Assembly: GCA_017936885.1 (NCBI GenBank)
Contig: JAGBEO010000001.1
Coordinates: 189,733-253,732, forward strand
Direction: 5' to 3'
Length of the DNA: 64,000 nt
DNA from: Lachnospiraceae bacterium
GTDB lineage: Bacteria > Bacillota > Clostridia > Lachnospirales > Lachnospiraceae
Positions 18,232-26,658 of this stretch are shown in pieces. The notes below the pieces were generated by a model. That model worked only from the letters and a program-made list of their open reading frames with translations. It had not been told where the DNA came from and made no database searches. The position numbers and the translations under genes are program-made. Each line of letters opens with the position of its first letter. The stretch's first letter is position 1.

Positions 18232-19104
18232 TTACTTTTTATTCTTGTTCCGACCGGAAACATTCAGCAGCACCTGCGTGAATTCTTCAATGGTCAGAAT
18301 ACCGTCCGGCAGATTCAGCCCGCTCTTTTTCAGTTCATGGGCAAGCAGCGTCACCTGCGGTACATCCAGCCGTAATGCCTTTAGCTTTTCCACCTGGGAA
18401 AAGATTTCCCGCGGCGTACCTTCCATCGCAACCTTGCCTTTATCCATGACAAAAACCTTATCGGCATGAATAATTTCTTCCATATAGTGCGTGATCAGCA
18501 CCACCGTAATGCCTTCCACGTCGTTTAATGCCCTGACCGCACGCACCACTTCCTTGCGCCCGTTGGGGTCAAGCATCGCCGTCGGCTCGTCTAAGATAAT
18601 ACATTTGGGATGCATGGCGATCACGCCTGCAATGGAAACGCGCTGCTTCTGTCCACCGGAAAGTTTATTCGGCGAATGTTTGCGGTACTCATACATACCC
18701 ACTGCCTTCAGACTCTCTTCCACACGCTGCCAGATTTCCTCGGTAGGCACACCCATGTTCTCCGGCCCGAAGCCGACATCTTCCTCTACCACCTGACCGA
18801 TGATTTGATTGTCAGGATTTTGAAAGACCATTCCGGCTTCCTGCCGTATATTCCATAGTTCCTTCTCATCCTTTGTGTCCATCCCGTCTACCCATACGGT
18901 TCCTTCCGTGGGATACAGAATTGCATTGATATGTTTTGCCAGCGTAGACTTACCGGAGCCGTTATGCCCCAGGATCGCTACGAAATCCCCCTGTTTGACA
19001 TCGATATCCACCTCGTCTACCGCCCGGGTGATTCCTTCCACATTACCTTCTTCGTCTCGTCTGATATATTCAAATACTAACTTATCCGTCTTAATGATTC
19101 CCAT
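18232..19104 (-). CDS. ecfA1: ECF transporter ATPase EcfA1
   Basis: 290 residues from the ATG at 19104 (AAGGA 7 nt upstream); the longer frame to 19140 begins with sequence not typical of the family. Motifs: Walker [28 protein letters not shown], signature [13 protein letters not shown], Walker [14 protein letters not shown], and ITHYMEE. It is first gene of the ecfA1-ecfA2-ecfT-truA unit. In many Firmicutes it directly follows rplQ; here two plus-strand genes lie between. Confidence 0.95.
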   Translation of the reverse strand: MGIIKTDKLVFEYIRRDEEGNVEGITRAVDEVDIDVKQGDFVAILGHNGSGKSTLAKHINAILYPTEGTVWVDGMDTKDEKELWNIRQEAGMVFQNPDNQIIGQVVEEDVGFGPENMGVPTEEIWQRVEESLKAVGMYEYRKHSPNKLSGGQKQRVSIAGVIAMHPKCIILDEPTAMLDPNGRKEVVRAVRALNDVEGITVVLITHYMEEIIHADKVFVMDKGKVAMEGTPREIFSQVEKLKALRLDVPQVTLLAHELKKSGLNLPDGILTIEEFTQVLLNVSGRNKNKK

Positions 19105-19155
19105 ATTGTTATCCTTTTGAATAAATTGGTTTACAATCATTCCATGTCACCGCCT

Positions 19156-19184
19156 ATTGTACTAGATTATGGTGGAAAATACAA
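19156..19184 (-). promoter_or_regulatory. Promoter for ecfA1-ecfA2-ecfT-truA
   Basis: On the minus strand TTGTAT and TACAAT are 17 nt apart, with a predicted start about 45 nt upstream of the ecfA1 ATG. An own promoter fits with the ECF genes being separated from the ribosomal operon here. Confidence 0.5.
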
Positions 19185-19266
19185 GCTATAATGGTGTATA
19201 AGAAAAGGGGTAAATATGATATAATTCTTAAAAAAGAAATACCGGTTTCATTACAGGCAAGGAGAT

Positions 19267-20496
19267 ATGACACGCATGTCACAAAATACATTTGACAACA
19301 AATCCAATACCGTACAAAATAGCACAGACAACCTGCAAACATCCGATAACGTACAAAAATCCGGCATCACACAAAGTAGCGTCCAAAATGTCGGCAATGC
19401 TCCCACCGGCAGCAAACCAGCGAAAAAACCTTACACACGGAAAGAACTGTGTAAACAGCTTGCCAAGCCTTTCGGTTTTCTGCTGCTTTTCATTATGATA
19501 TGTGCCTTTCTGGCACAATATCTGATAGGTGCGGAAACATTAGAGGAATATGCTAAGAATAATCCTGAACTGGCTTACGGCCCCCGGACTGAAGCGGATG
19601 ACACAAATGACACTGCCAATGTGAAGGATACCACTGTGGAAGATGCAGGAAATCCTGCAACTGACACGGTGGACAACTCTTCCGTATATAATAAAACAGA
19701 TACGGCATCCGCCGCGCAATCAGAAAATAACAACACCGGCTTACCATCATCAGATATGACACAGCCGGAAACGGAAAGCAGTGATTTGCAGTCTGAAAAG
19801 GAGAATGATGATATGAATGTCAATCCGGAACGTATAACTTACAAACCGGGCTTTTACTACGAGCCGTTAAACGAGACTATCAAACAGAGGATTACCGGCA
19901 TTTCTTATCCGGTAACGGAATCGCTGGCAGATAAGACAGCCATTCCCTCCGTCAATATGATTGCCGATGATACGGTTCCCGCCGTGTCCTACGATGATCT
20001 GCGCTATGTCAGGGTACTGCATTATGACTTCGACGACAGAGAGAAGGAAGGCGAATTGATCTGCAACAAAGCCATTGCAGAGGATATGGTTGAAATTTTC
20101 TACGAACTGTATCAGAGTGATTACCAGATCGAACAGATCCGCCTGGTTGACGAGTATAGCGGCGATGACACGTTATCCATGATGGACAACAATACTTCTT
20201 GCTTCAATTACAGGGTGGTGGACGGCACCGACAGCCTTTCCAAACATGCTTACGGGCTTGCCATCGATATCAACCCTTTCTACAATCCTTATATCGTCTT
20301 TGGCAGAAATGAAGACGGAAGCGACTATATTTCTCCGAAAGGCAGCGAGGTCTATGCGGACCGCAGTCAGAATTTTGCCTACAAGATTGATGAAAACGAC
20401 TTGTGTTACCGCCTGTTTAAAGAACATGGCTTTACTTGGGGCGGCGACTGGAACTCCTGTAAAGACTATCAGCATTTTCAGAAAGCGATTGAATAG
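19267..20496 (+). CDS. Membrane-anchored M15-family D,D-carboxypeptidase-like protein
   Basis: Up to 409 residues; the ATG at 19267 and that at 19276 are both possible around one AAGGAG site (2 or 11 nt spacing). A short cytoplasmic N-terminus is followed by one membrane helix (about 68-90), a long Ser/Thr/Asp/Asn-rich linker (about 95-185) and a C-terminal peptidase domain. Zinc motifs of the VanY/M15 group are visible: SKHAYGLAIDINPFYNPY and, near the end, HGFTWGGDWN..KDYQHF. It probably trims peptidoglycan stem peptides outside the membrane. An extended minus-10 (TGATATAAT, 19217-19225) lies upstream. Confidence 0.85.
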   Translation: MTRMSQNTFDNKSNTVQNSTDNLQTSDNVQKSGITQSSVQNVGNAPTGSKPAKKPYTRKELCKQLAKPFGFLLLFIMICAFLAQYLIGAETLEEYAKNNPELAYGPRTEADDTNDTANVKDTTVEDAGNPATDTVDNSSVYNKTDTASAAQSENNNTGLPSSDMTQPETESSDLQSEKENDDMNVNPERITYKPGFYYEPLNETIKQRITGISYPVTESLADKTAIPSVNMIADDTVPAVSYDDLRYVRVLHYDFDDREKEGELICNKAIAEDMVEIFYELYQSDYQIEQIRLVDEYSGDDTLSMMDNNTSCFNYRVVDGTDSLSKHAYGLAIDINPFYNPYIVFGRNEDGSDYISPKGSEVYADRSQNFAYKIDENDLCYRLFKEHGFTWGGDWNSCKDYQHFQKAIE

Positions 20497-20528
20497 GCTA
20501 AATCCAAAGCAATTAACCTCTATATGTA

Positions 20529-20582
20529 AGCAAAACAGATTTCTGTAAGATATATGCTATCTAATCAATAATCTGTTTTGCT
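20529..20582 (+). terminator. Terminator after the M15 peptidase gene
   Basis: A perfect 13-bp stem (agcaaaacagatt at 20529-20541, aatctgttttgct at 20570-20582) spans a 28-nt loop and is followed by TTTAT. The long loop is unusual, but stem and position 33 nt after the stop codon fit a terminator. Confidence 0.65.
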
Positions 20583-20798
20583 TTTATATGTGTACTTGCA
20601 CAATACTATCACGTAAGTCCGGATTATATATGTGGTCTGACCAATATCAGGAAATCCTATCCTTCAAAATAATGCACAACACAACATATAGTAGTATGCA
20701 TTACTATTTTTCCTCTCTTTTTCCATATTATGAGATTTTGGCGGTCCTCTATCTATTTTCACTCCCCAATTTTTTTACATATATTTTCTAAAAAAATC
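20583..20798. other. AT-rich intergenic stretch without a supported gene
   Basis: Between the M15 terminator and the Rpn promoter the sequence is AT-rich. A 67-codon plus-strand frame exists (20588-20791) but has no ribosome site or recognisable motif, so no gene is called. Confidence 0.5.
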
Positions 20799-20827
20799 TT
20801 GCAATAACTTTTTTCACATGCTATAAG
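20799..20827 (+). promoter_or_regulatory. Promoter for the Rpn-family gene
   Basis: TTGCAA and TATAAG are 17 nt apart on the plus strand, giving a leader of about 65 nt before the ATG at 20901. Confidence 0.55.
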
Positions 20828-20900
20828 AAATATATCTTAAATGATATGCGAACTATCATTTTCTAATATCTATAAATGATTTCTATTGAGGTACTTATCG

Positions 20901-21863
20901 ATGAATATTTCTAAACCATCTTTTCACACTGCCCATGGTGCACTTCCCTATACAATGACAAATGATTATCTGTTTCGTGCTGTTTTACAGAAAAATAATA
21001 TTGTACTGAAAGGATTAATCTGCTCTCTTTTACACTTGCCGCCCAAAAGAATTCACTCTATAACGATCCAAAACCCGATCGAACTGGGTAAAGCGATTGA
21101 CAACAAGACTTTTATTTTGGATATTAAAGTCATTTTAAATAATGCCACTCTTATCAATCTGGAAATGCAGGTAGTTAATCTCGGCTTCTGGCCCGAACGC
21201 TCACTTAGTTATCTATGCCGTTCCTTTGATTCTCTCAATAAAGGAGAAAATTACTCTGCAGTTAAACCAGTCATCCATATCAGCATTTTGGATTTCACGC
21301 TTTTCCCGGAACATCCGGAATTTTATTCTTCATATGCGTTGTTAAATGTGAAAAATAATACGATTTATAGTGACAAAATAAAGTTGTCTGTGATAAACTT
21401 AAATCAGATAGAATTAGCAACCGAAGAGGATAAATTATACCATATTGATTATTGGGCAAAGTTTTTCAAAGCTACCACTTGGGAGGAGATTAAAATGCTG
21501 GCTGCAAAAAACAGGTACATTCAAGAAGCTTCTGAATCCTTATTTGAACTATGTGCAGAAGATGAGATACGTGAACAATGCGAAGCACGTGAGGAATACT
21601 ATCGTATGGAACGCACCCTGCAATCTGAGCATCAAGCTCTTATGAATAACCTCCATCAGACAGAACATAAGCTAAAACGTGTGAAGATTAAACTATCTGA
21701 TACAGAAGCAACATTATTGAATACGCAAAATTCATTGGCTGATACGCAGAATGCTCTGTCAAATACACAGAATGAACTAACAGATGCGCAGAATGAACTG
21801 GCGCAATTCAAATTGGAAAATGAACGCTTAAAGGCACAGCTTCAAACCTTACAGCGGTCATGA
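20901..21863 (+). CDS. Rpn-family PD-(D/E)XK nuclease with repetitive coiled-coil tail
   Basis: 320 residues from the ATG at 20901 (TGAGG 9 nt upstream); an in-frame TTG at 20886 is less likely. The N-terminal ALPYTMTNDYLFRAVLQKN opening and the LDIKV...INLEMQV pattern (a D, then E-x-Q) match the Rpn/transposase_31-like nuclease family, which includes DNA endonucleases linked to recombination and to phage defence. The C-terminal 90 residues form a coiled coil built of seven-residue units around DTQNxL. It has its own promoter and terminator, an isolated plus-strand gene next to the ribosomal operon. Confidence 0.8.
   Translation: MNISKPSFHTAHGALPYTMTNDYLFRAVLQKNNIVLKGLICSLLHLPPKRIHSITIQNPIELGKAIDNKTFILDIKVILNNATLINLEMQVVNLGFWPERSLSYLCRSFDSLNKGENYSAVKPVIHISILDFTLFPEHPEFYSSYALLNVKNNTIYSDKIKLSVINLNQIELATEEDKLYHIDYWAKFFKATTWEEIKMLAAKNRYIQEASESLFELCAEDEIREQCEAREEYYRMERTLQSEHQALMNNLHQTEHKLKRVKIKLSDTEATLLNTQNSLADTQNALSNTQNELTDAQNELAQFKLENERLKAQLQTLQRS
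21699..21803 (+). repeat. Five in-frame 21-bp repeats within the Rpn-family gene
   Basis: Units start at 21699, 21720, 21741, 21762 and 21783, each 21 bp, of the pattern (g/a)atacgcagaatgaactg plus three bases. They encode a seven-residue unit, [D/N]TQN[S/A/E]L[A/S/T], with the first unit most diverged. Being exactly 21 bp, gain or loss of a unit keeps frame and heptad phase. Confidence 0.85.
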
Positions 21864-21876
21864 TAAACATAATCGG

Positions 21877-21905
21877 AAGAAAAATCTGTCTTAACGATTT
21901 TTCTT
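21877..21905 (+). terminator. Terminator of the Rpn-family gene
   Basis: A 10-bp stem aagaaaaatc/gatttttctt with a 9-nt loop lies 13 nt after the stop codon and is followed by a T/C-rich tail. Confidence 0.6.
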
Positions 21906-21979
21906 TCTTCCATAACCTCAATCTGTTTCAGTTAGTTTTATAATTTCGTGCTATTTTATACGATTTCCTTACATAAAAC

Positions 21980-22021
21980 AAAGGGGCTGTCGCACTAAAT
22001 AATTAGTGCGGCAGCCCCTTT
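21980..22021. terminator. Bidirectional terminator at the end of the ribosomal operon
   Basis: Arms aaaggggctg and cagccccttt, extended inward by cgcactaa/ttagtgcg with one mismatch, make a long GC-rich hairpin with a short loop. Minus-strand transcripts from rplQ run into CCCCTTTGTTTT after it. It also backs up the Rpn-gene terminator. Confidence 0.85.
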
Positions 22022-22044
22022 ATCATTCAATACCGTTTATTCTA

Positions 22045-22581
22045 TTATACTAACTCAAGTACAACTTCCATAGCTGCATCGCCCTTACGAGGTCCGATCT
22101 TAACGATTCTTGTGTAACCACCGTTACGGCTTGCGTATTTAGCACCATACTCATCGAAAAGTTTAGCAACTAAATCAACTTCCTTAGTAGCTTTCTTCTT
22201 GCCTGCTGCTGTTGTAGGAACTTCTGTTACAGGGTATAATACCTTGAGCATCTGTCTTCTGGCATGTAATCTGGAAGGCATATCTTTCTTAATTTCCTTC
22301 TCTACTGTATCGTATACAGTTACTTTCTTGCCGTCTACAACTTCTTTAACTCTCTTACCGTCTTTATCTTTACGTGCCACTTTAGCTGTAACCTTAACGG
22401 TCTCGAAGTTATCTTTCTCTTTCACAGCCAGTGCAATAAGACCTTCAGCGATCTTACGAACTTCTTTCGCCTTAGCTTCTGTTGTAACGATCTTTCCGTT
22501 ATAAAGAAGTGCTGTTACCTGACTTCTAAGTAATGCTTTTCTCTGGTCAGATGTTCTGCCGAGTTTTCTGTATTTTGCCAT
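22045..22581 (-). CDS. rplQ: 50S ribosomal protein L17 (bL17), expanded form
   Basis: 178 residues from the ATG at 22581 (AAAGGAG 7 nt upstream). The ends are canonical: MAKYRKLGRTSDQRKALLRS at the start and GGYTRIVKIGPRKGDAAMEV at the end. Common bacterial L17 is about 112-127 residues; here about 50 extra, highly charged residues (about 54-104) lie between LIALAVK and LHARRQ, and a second short Lys/Ala/Thr insertion (about 120-133) precedes VAKLFDEYG. It is the last gene of the alpha operon. Confidence 0.96.
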   Translation of the reverse strand: MAKYRKLGRTSDQRKALLRSQVTALLYNGKIVTTEAKAKEVRKIAEGLIALAVKEKDNFETVKVTAKVARKDKDGKRVKEVVDGKKVTVYDTVEKEIKKDMPSRLHARRQMLKVLYPVTEVPTTAAGKKKATKEVDLVAKLFDEYGAKYASRNGGYTRIVKIGPRKGDAAMEVVLELV

Positions 22582-22738
22582 AATAGGCTCCTTTCTCACT
22601 TGGGAGTTCTCTCCCGTCATGGTACATCCGGCCACGCGCTTTGGACTTACTTACCGAATGCGTTAATAGTTCCATTCATGAGCTGACGCATCAGCGCTCT
22701 TTGGACTTATCTCACACGTCATTCATTTCGCATTTTAG

Positions 22739-22765
22739 AATATATTGAAACTTTTTCAATATATT
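22739..22765 (-). other. AT-rich hairpin 3' of rpoA
   Basis: A perfect 12-bp stem (aatatattgaaa/tttcaatatatt) with a 3-nt loop lies just after the rpoA stop in the rpoA-rplQ gap. It has no T-tract, so it is more likely an RNA end-protecting or processing hairpin than a terminator. The same gap has two copies of the minus-strand 9-mer AGTCCAAAG. Confidence 0.55.
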
Positions 22766-22774
22766 TTAAAATTT

Positions 22775-23734
22775 TTATGCTTCATCGCTGGGATTCAGCT
22801 GTAAACCTAATTCTTTTAACTTAGCAAGTACTTCCTCAAGTGACTTTCGTCCAAGGTTACGAACCTTCATCATATCTTCGGAAGTCTTGTTCGTTAATTC
22901 TTCTACTGTATTAATACCAGCTCTCTTTAAGCAGTTATAGGAACGAACAGATAACTCTAATTCGTCAATGCTCATTTCCAATACTTTCTCTTTCTCATCG
23001 TCTTCTTTTTCTACCATAACTTCTGCAGTCTTGGCATTCTCAGATAAATCGATGAAAAGGCTTAAATGTTCGCTCAGTACTTTAGCAGCCAAACTAACCG
23101 CTTCATCAGGAACCAGAGTTCCATTTGTGTAAACATCCAGTGTCAGTTTATCATAATCGGTAATCTGACCAACACGGGTATTCTCTACGGTTACATTGAC
23201 TCTTTCAATCGGTGTATAAATTGAGTCTATTGCAATGACACCAATCGGTAAATCCTCTGTCTTGTTCTTATCAGAACTTACATATCCTCTGCCCTTTGTA
23301 ATTGTCAGTTCCATGTATAACTTAGTGTCTTTACCGCTTAAAGTGGCGATTACTAAGTCAGGATTTAATATCTCAATATCCTGATCAACCTGAATATCAG
23401 ATGCTCTTACAACGCCTTCGCCTTCATACTCAATGTATGCAGTCTTAGTTTCATTTGTATCGCTGTTATTCCTGATTGCAAGGCTCTTGATGTTCATGAT
23501 GATCTCTGTCACATCTTCCTTAACACCGGGAATAGAGCTGAATTCATGTAAGACACCTTCGATTTTGACCTGACTGACTGCCGCACCCGGTAAAGAAGAA
23601 AGCATAATTCTTCTAAGAGAATTACCAAGGGTAATACCGTAACCTCTTTCCAAAGGTTCAACCACGAATTTACCATACTTCTTATCTTCTGAGATTTCTA
23701 CAACCTCAATATTTGGTCTCTCAAAATCAAACAC
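22775..23734 (-). CDS. rpoA: DNA-directed RNA polymerase subunit alpha
   Basis: 319 residues. The N-terminal assembly domain carries [20 protein letters not shown] (residues about 25-45) and KAKVLSEHL-type motifs ([13 protein letters not shown]). A linker (about 228-245) leads to the C-terminal DNA-binding domain ([32 protein letters not shown]). It nucleates polymerase assembly and contacts upstream promoter DNA and activators. It is separated from rpsD by a 143-nt gap holding a double-hairpin element. Confidence 0.98.
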   Translation of the reverse strand: MFDFERPNIEVVEISEDKKYGKFVVEPLERGYGITLGNSLRRIMLSSLPGAAVSQVKIEGVLHEFSSIPGVKEDVTEIIMNIKSLAIRNNSDTNETKTAYIEYEGEGVVRASDIQVDQDIEILNPDLVIATLSGKDTKLYMELTITKGRGYVSSDKNKTEDLPIGVIAIDSIYTPIERVNVTVENTRVGQITDYDKLTLDVYTNGTLVPDEAVSLAAKVLSEHLSLFIDLSENAKTAEVMVEKEDDEKEKVLEMSIDELELSVRSYNCLKRAGINTVEELTNKTSEDMMKVRNLGRKSLEEVLAKLKELGLQLNPSDEA

Positions 23735-23791
23735 TCAAATACCCTCCTTTACGAACATTTTGAAATACACTTATCATAAATTGCTTTACCT

Positions 23792-23875
23792 GTAAGAATC
23801 GCTCTACGATTCTTACCCATGAAATACAGTTGTTCAGGGCAGCGAATTTCGCTGCCTTAGAACATTTTTTCATGG
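23792..23875 (-). repeat. Double-hairpin intergenic element, copy F (after rpsD)
   Basis: In transcript order it begins 2 nt after the rpsD stop. The outer stem CCATGAAA/TTTCATGG (23868-23875 and 23817-23824) encloses an inner stem ggcagc/gctgcc capped by a 7-nt loop. A second hairpin GTAAGAATCG/CGATTCTTAC follows (23792-23816). It is the most diverged in sequence of the six copies, but keeps every stem. Confidence 0.85.
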
Positions 23876-23877
23876 TT

Positions 23878-24471
23878 TTATTTGGAGTATAACTCGACGA
23901 TAAGCATCTCGTTTACCGGAACGTCGATCATTTCTCTTGTAGGGAGGTATTTAACAGTTCCCTTTAATGCATCCTGATCTACCTCAATCCACTCCGGAAC
24001 AAGTCTTCCTGCTGTTACTTCGAGGATATCTTTATATCTCTGTAAGGATTTGGATTTCTCTCTTACTTCGATCACATCGCCTGCCTTAACTAAATAGGAA
24101 GGGATGTTTACCGGCTTACCATTTACGAGGAAGTGCTTGTGGTCTACAACCTGTCTTGCCTCTCTTCTTGTTCTTGCAAAGCCCATTCTGAATACTACGC
24201 TGTCAAGTCTGCTCTCAAGCATAATCATAAGGTTTTCACCGGTCATACCCTTCATTCTGTCAGCTTTCTCATAGTAATTTCTGAAAGGTTTCTCTAACAC
24301 GCCATAGATAAATTTAGCTTTCTGTTTCTCTCTTAACTGAAGACCATACTCGCTGACCTTCTTACCAGCTCTTGCTGATGTTCTGTTAGATTTCTTATCG
24401 TATCCTAAATAAGTAGGATCTAAATCAAGTGATCTGCATCTCTTTAATACAGGAACTCTGTTTACTGCCAT
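23878..24471 (-). CDS. rpsD: 30S ribosomal protein S4 (uS4)
   Basis: 197 residues. It contains the S4 RNA-binding domain ([34 protein letters not shown]) and the C-terminal [12 protein letters not shown] end. Only one cysteine is present near the N-terminus, so this is the zinc-free form. S4 initiates small-subunit assembly and is a known translational repressor of ribosomal operons. The 132-nt gap before it has hairpins that could be its own control site. Confidence 0.98.
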   Translation of the reverse strand: MAVNRVPVLKRCRSLDLDPTYLGYDKKSNRTSARAGKKVSEYGLQLREKQKAKFIYGVLEKPFRNYYEKADRMKGMTGENLMIMLESRLDSVVFRMGFARTRREARQVVDHKHFLVNGKPVNIPSYLVKAGDVIEVREKSKSLQRYKDILEVTAGRLVPEWIEVDQDALKGTVKYLPTREMIDVPVNEMLIVELYSK

Positions 24472-24508
24472 TGTTTTGGCTCCTTTCTAAGAGGGGCTAC
24501 CTCTTCCC

Positions 24509-24536
24509 CAGATTTTACTTTCATACGCAAAATCTG
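24509..24536 (-). promoter_or_regulatory. Hairpin in the rpsK-rpsD gap (possible S4 control site)
   Basis: A perfect 8-bp stem (cagatttt/aaaatctg) around a 12-nt loop lies about 38 nt upstream of the rpsD ATG, in a 132-nt gap that also contains a CACC/GGTG mini-stem and a GAGGGG/CCCCAG-type stem near the ribosome site. S4 autoregulation is known in Firmicutes; assigning it to this site is inference. Confidence 0.35.
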
Positions 24537-24603
24537 TTGTTTACAACACCGTCACAGGTGCTTTCATCCAACGCTTATACTTTGCTGATACTTAAATATT
24601 TGA

Positions 24604-24999
24604 CTAGACACGACGTCTCTTAGGAGGACGGCATCCGTTGTGAGGTACCGGAGTTACGTCACGGATACTTGTTACTTCAAGACCACATGCCTGTAATGCA
24701 CGGATTGCAGCCTCACGGCCTGAACCGGGTCCTTTAACCATAACGTCTACTGTCTTTAAACCATGAATCAAAGCAGCTTTTGTAGCTGTTTCTGCAGCCA
24801 TCTGTGCTGCATATGGAGTAGATTTCCTTGAACCTCTAAAACCAAGACCACCGGCACTTGCCCAGCTTAAAGCATTACCCTCGTTATCTGTTAAAGTAAC
24901 GATTGTATTGTTGAAAGAAGACTGAATATGTGCCTGTCCATGTTCAACGTTTTTCTTGACACGCTTTTTTGTTACTTTTTTTGCAACTTTCTTAGCCAT
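24604..24999 (-). CDS. rpsK: 30S ribosomal protein S11 (uS11)
   Basis: 131 residues with a lysine-rich N-terminus, [38 protein letters not shown] and the terminal [18 protein letters not shown], all diagnostic of uS11 at the mRNA exit platform. It follows rpsM by 45 nt. Confidence 0.98.
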   Translation of the reverse strand: MAKKVAKKVTKKRVKKNVEHGQAHIQSSFNNTIVTLTDNEGNALSWASAGGLGFRGSRKSTPYAAQMAAETATKAALIHGLKTVDVMVKGPGSGREAAIRALQACGLEVTSIRDVTPVPHNGCRPPKRRRV

Positions 25000-25044
25000 A
25001 ATAAACTAACCTACTTTCTCATATAATTACGTTCTACTTGTTAC

Positions 25045-25413
25045 TTATTTCTTCTTGTTTGCAACTGTTCTCTTAGGACCTTTTCTTGTTCTGGCATTGG
25101 TCTTAGTCTTCTGACCACGAACCGGAAGTCCTTTTCTATGGCGGATACCTCTGTAGCATCCGATCTCCTGAAGACGTTTGATGTTAAGAGCTACTTCTCT
25201 TCTCAAATCACCTTCTACCATGTAATCTTTGTCGATTACTTCTGCAAGTCTCTTTACTTCATCGTCAGTTAATTCTCTGACACGGGTATCCGGATTCACA
25301 TTAGCTGCCTCCAGAATCTTGTCTGCACTTGCTCTACCGATACCGTAGATATAAGTAAGACCAATTTCTACACGTTTTTCTCTAGGTAAATCAACACCTG
25401 CAATACGAGCCAT
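25045..25413 (-). CDS. rpsM: 30S ribosomal protein S13 (uS13)
   Basis: 122 residues: [53 protein letters not shown] and a basic C-terminal tail. It sits in the small-subunit head and contacts the large subunit and P-site tRNA. An unusually long gap of 292 nt with several hairpins separates it from rpmJ. Confidence 0.98.
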   Translation of the reverse strand: MARIAGVDLPREKRVEIGLTYIYGIGRASADKILEAANVNPDTRVRELTDDEVKRLAEVIDKDYMVEGDLRREVALNIKRLQEIGCYRGIRHRKGLPVRGQKTKTNARTRKGPKRTVANKKK

Positions 25414-25455
25414 TTACGTTTCCTCCATTTTCTCTGCATATACATGCAATCGATT

Positions 25456-25524
25456 CGTATACTTTGTATACGTGACACTAATTGATTGGGGTAGGTTCTA
25501 CCCAATCGGATCAAAATATCCGAT
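25456..25524 (-). promoter_or_regulatory. Three hairpins in the 292-nt rpmJ-rpsM gap
   Basis: Stems: cgtatac/gtatacg (25456-25472); gattgggg-tag/ctacccaatc (25484-25507); atcggat/atccgat (25505-25524). The last two share bases 25505-25507 and cannot both form completely. No reading frame or T-tract was found in the gap. A ribosomal-protein-binding site or processing site upstream of rpsM is possible. Confidence 0.4.
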
Positions 25525-25705
25525 CTTTCCAAACACATGTTGGTATCAAAAAGTAATCTCCCATAGGCTCTTCCATCTATATGATAATCAGTAACCGCCA
25601 GTCTTCCCGTCCAGACCATAAATCTGTTTCATCGGAAAAAGAGCGGTACTGCAGCCGCTTCATATTACTGACAAAGAACCCCTTTAAATTACATCAATTC
25701 GGGGA

Positions 25706-25819
25706 TTAACCTTGTACCTGTTTGTGTTTCGGATTTTCACAGATAATTCTGATCTTTCCTTTTCTTTTAATGATCTTGCATTTTTCGCAAATCGGTTTTA
25801 CTGATGATCTGACTTTCAT
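25706..25819 (-). CDS. rpmJ: 50S ribosomal protein L36 (bL36)
   Basis: 37 residues, found by reading the minus strand. It starts [20 protein letters not shown] and ends HKQVQG, with the zinc-binding CEKC...C...H set, so it is the zinc-containing form. The ATG is preceded by GGAGGG. It is the usual first gene of the alpha operon segment and has its own promoter here. Confidence 0.97.
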   Translation of the reverse strand: MKVRSSVKPICEKCKIIKRKGKIRIICENPKHKQVQG

Positions 25820-25852
25820 CTCAAACCCTCCTTTCAAAAAAGACCGTTTTAC

Positions 25853-25881
25853 ATTATAGCATCATGCCCATGTTTTGGCAA
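25853..25881 (-). promoter_or_regulatory. Internal sigma-A promoter upstream of rpmJ
   Basis: On the minus strand TTGCCA and a perfect TATAAT are 17 nt apart. The predicted start is about 27 nt upstream of the rpmJ ATG, so rpmJ-rpsM-rpsK-rpsD-rpoA-rplQ can be transcribed independently of the S10 promoter. Confidence 0.7.
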
Positions 25882-25939
25882 GCCTTTTTCCTTTTTTTCT
25901 TAAAACTTCTTCGTCGTCACTTTCTCTTATCTAAACTCG

Positions 25940-25991
25940 GGAAGAATCCCACAGGATTCTTCCGGGCGAAACTTAGAAATTCTTTTCGCCC
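25940..25991 (-). repeat. Double-hairpin intergenic element, copy A (after infA, short form)
   Basis: It begins 2 nt after the infA stop. The outer stem GGGCGAAA/TTTCGCCC closes only 12 nt, because the inner arm is missing; the second hairpin GGAAGAATCC/GGATTCTTCC is intact. Compared with the full copies, the lost segment lies between two CTTAG direct repeats. Confidence 0.85.
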
Positions 25992-25993
25992 TT

Positions 25994-26212
25994 TTATTTG
26001 TCTCTCCAAATGATTCTGCCCTTGGAAAGATCGTAAGGCGATAACTCCAAAGTTACTTTATCGCCGGGCAAGATACGGATAAAATTCTGACGCAGCTTAC
26101 CGCTTATGTGTGCTAATACCACATGTCCGTTTTCTAACTCAACCTGGAACATAGTATTAGGTAACTTTTCAATTACGGTTCCTTCGATTTCAATTACATC
26201 GGCTTTAGACAT
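25994..26212 (-). CDS. infA: Translation initiation factor IF-1
   Basis: 72 residues, a single S1-like OB-fold: [60 protein letters not shown]. It binds the A site of the 30S subunit during initiation. It lies between the KOW-protein gene and rpmJ, the usual Firmicute order. Confidence 0.98.
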   Translation of the reverse strand: MSKADVIEIEGTVIEKLPNTMFQVELENGHVVLAHISGKLRQNFIRILPGDKVTLELSPYDLSKGRIIWRDK

Positions 26213-26292
26213 CTGTTTCCTCCTCTTCTCCTATCACTCATGTAGTTTCTTATATAAGATAAAGTTTAATTATCTTCGCTGTCAATGGTTTT

Positions 26293-26556
26293 TCAACAAT
26301 TGTCCGAATTTTTCTGATATTCTTTAATCACTCTCTTTATTTCCAGATCACTCCATATTTTTCCTTCCGTTTCTATCTGAAACTTCTTTATGATCTGAAT
26401 ATGCTTCTTATTTTTCTTCTTCGGCTTATCCACCGTCCGGATTTTACCGTCAACTAAATATACGTATGCATCATCTTCCCGAAGTATGACATATATATTT
26501 TTCTTATCATGACCTGCTTTCGATCTTGCAAGCATTCCTTCCATTTTAATGCCCAC
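26293..26556 (-). CDS. KOW-domain RNA-binding protein
   Basis: About 87 residues from a GTG at 26556 with GGAG 8 nt upstream; an ATG at 26544 or the TTG-led frame to 26607 are alternatives. The body [18 protein letters not shown]...[17 protein letters not shown] matches the small KOW proteins related to L14e that Firmicutes encode between map and infA. It presumably binds RNA or ribosomes; its precise role is unknown. Confidence 0.8.
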   Translation of the reverse strand: MGIKMEGMLARSKAGHDKKNIYVILREDDAYVYLVDGKIRTVDKPKKKNKKHIQIIKKFQIETEGKIWSDLEIKRVIKEYQKNSDNC

Positions 26557-26658
26557 GCCTTCCTCTCCGTCCGCGAATCTGATCCTTCTTTTCCGCATCT
26601 GTTTCAAAGAACTGCTTTTCTTTCTTCTATATTTTATTACTTATATTGATGACTCACA

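Noticed and set aside
20588-20791. 67-codon plus-strand frame between the M15 and Rpn genes
   Set aside because: No ribosome site, no motif, AT-rich; it begins just after a terminator.
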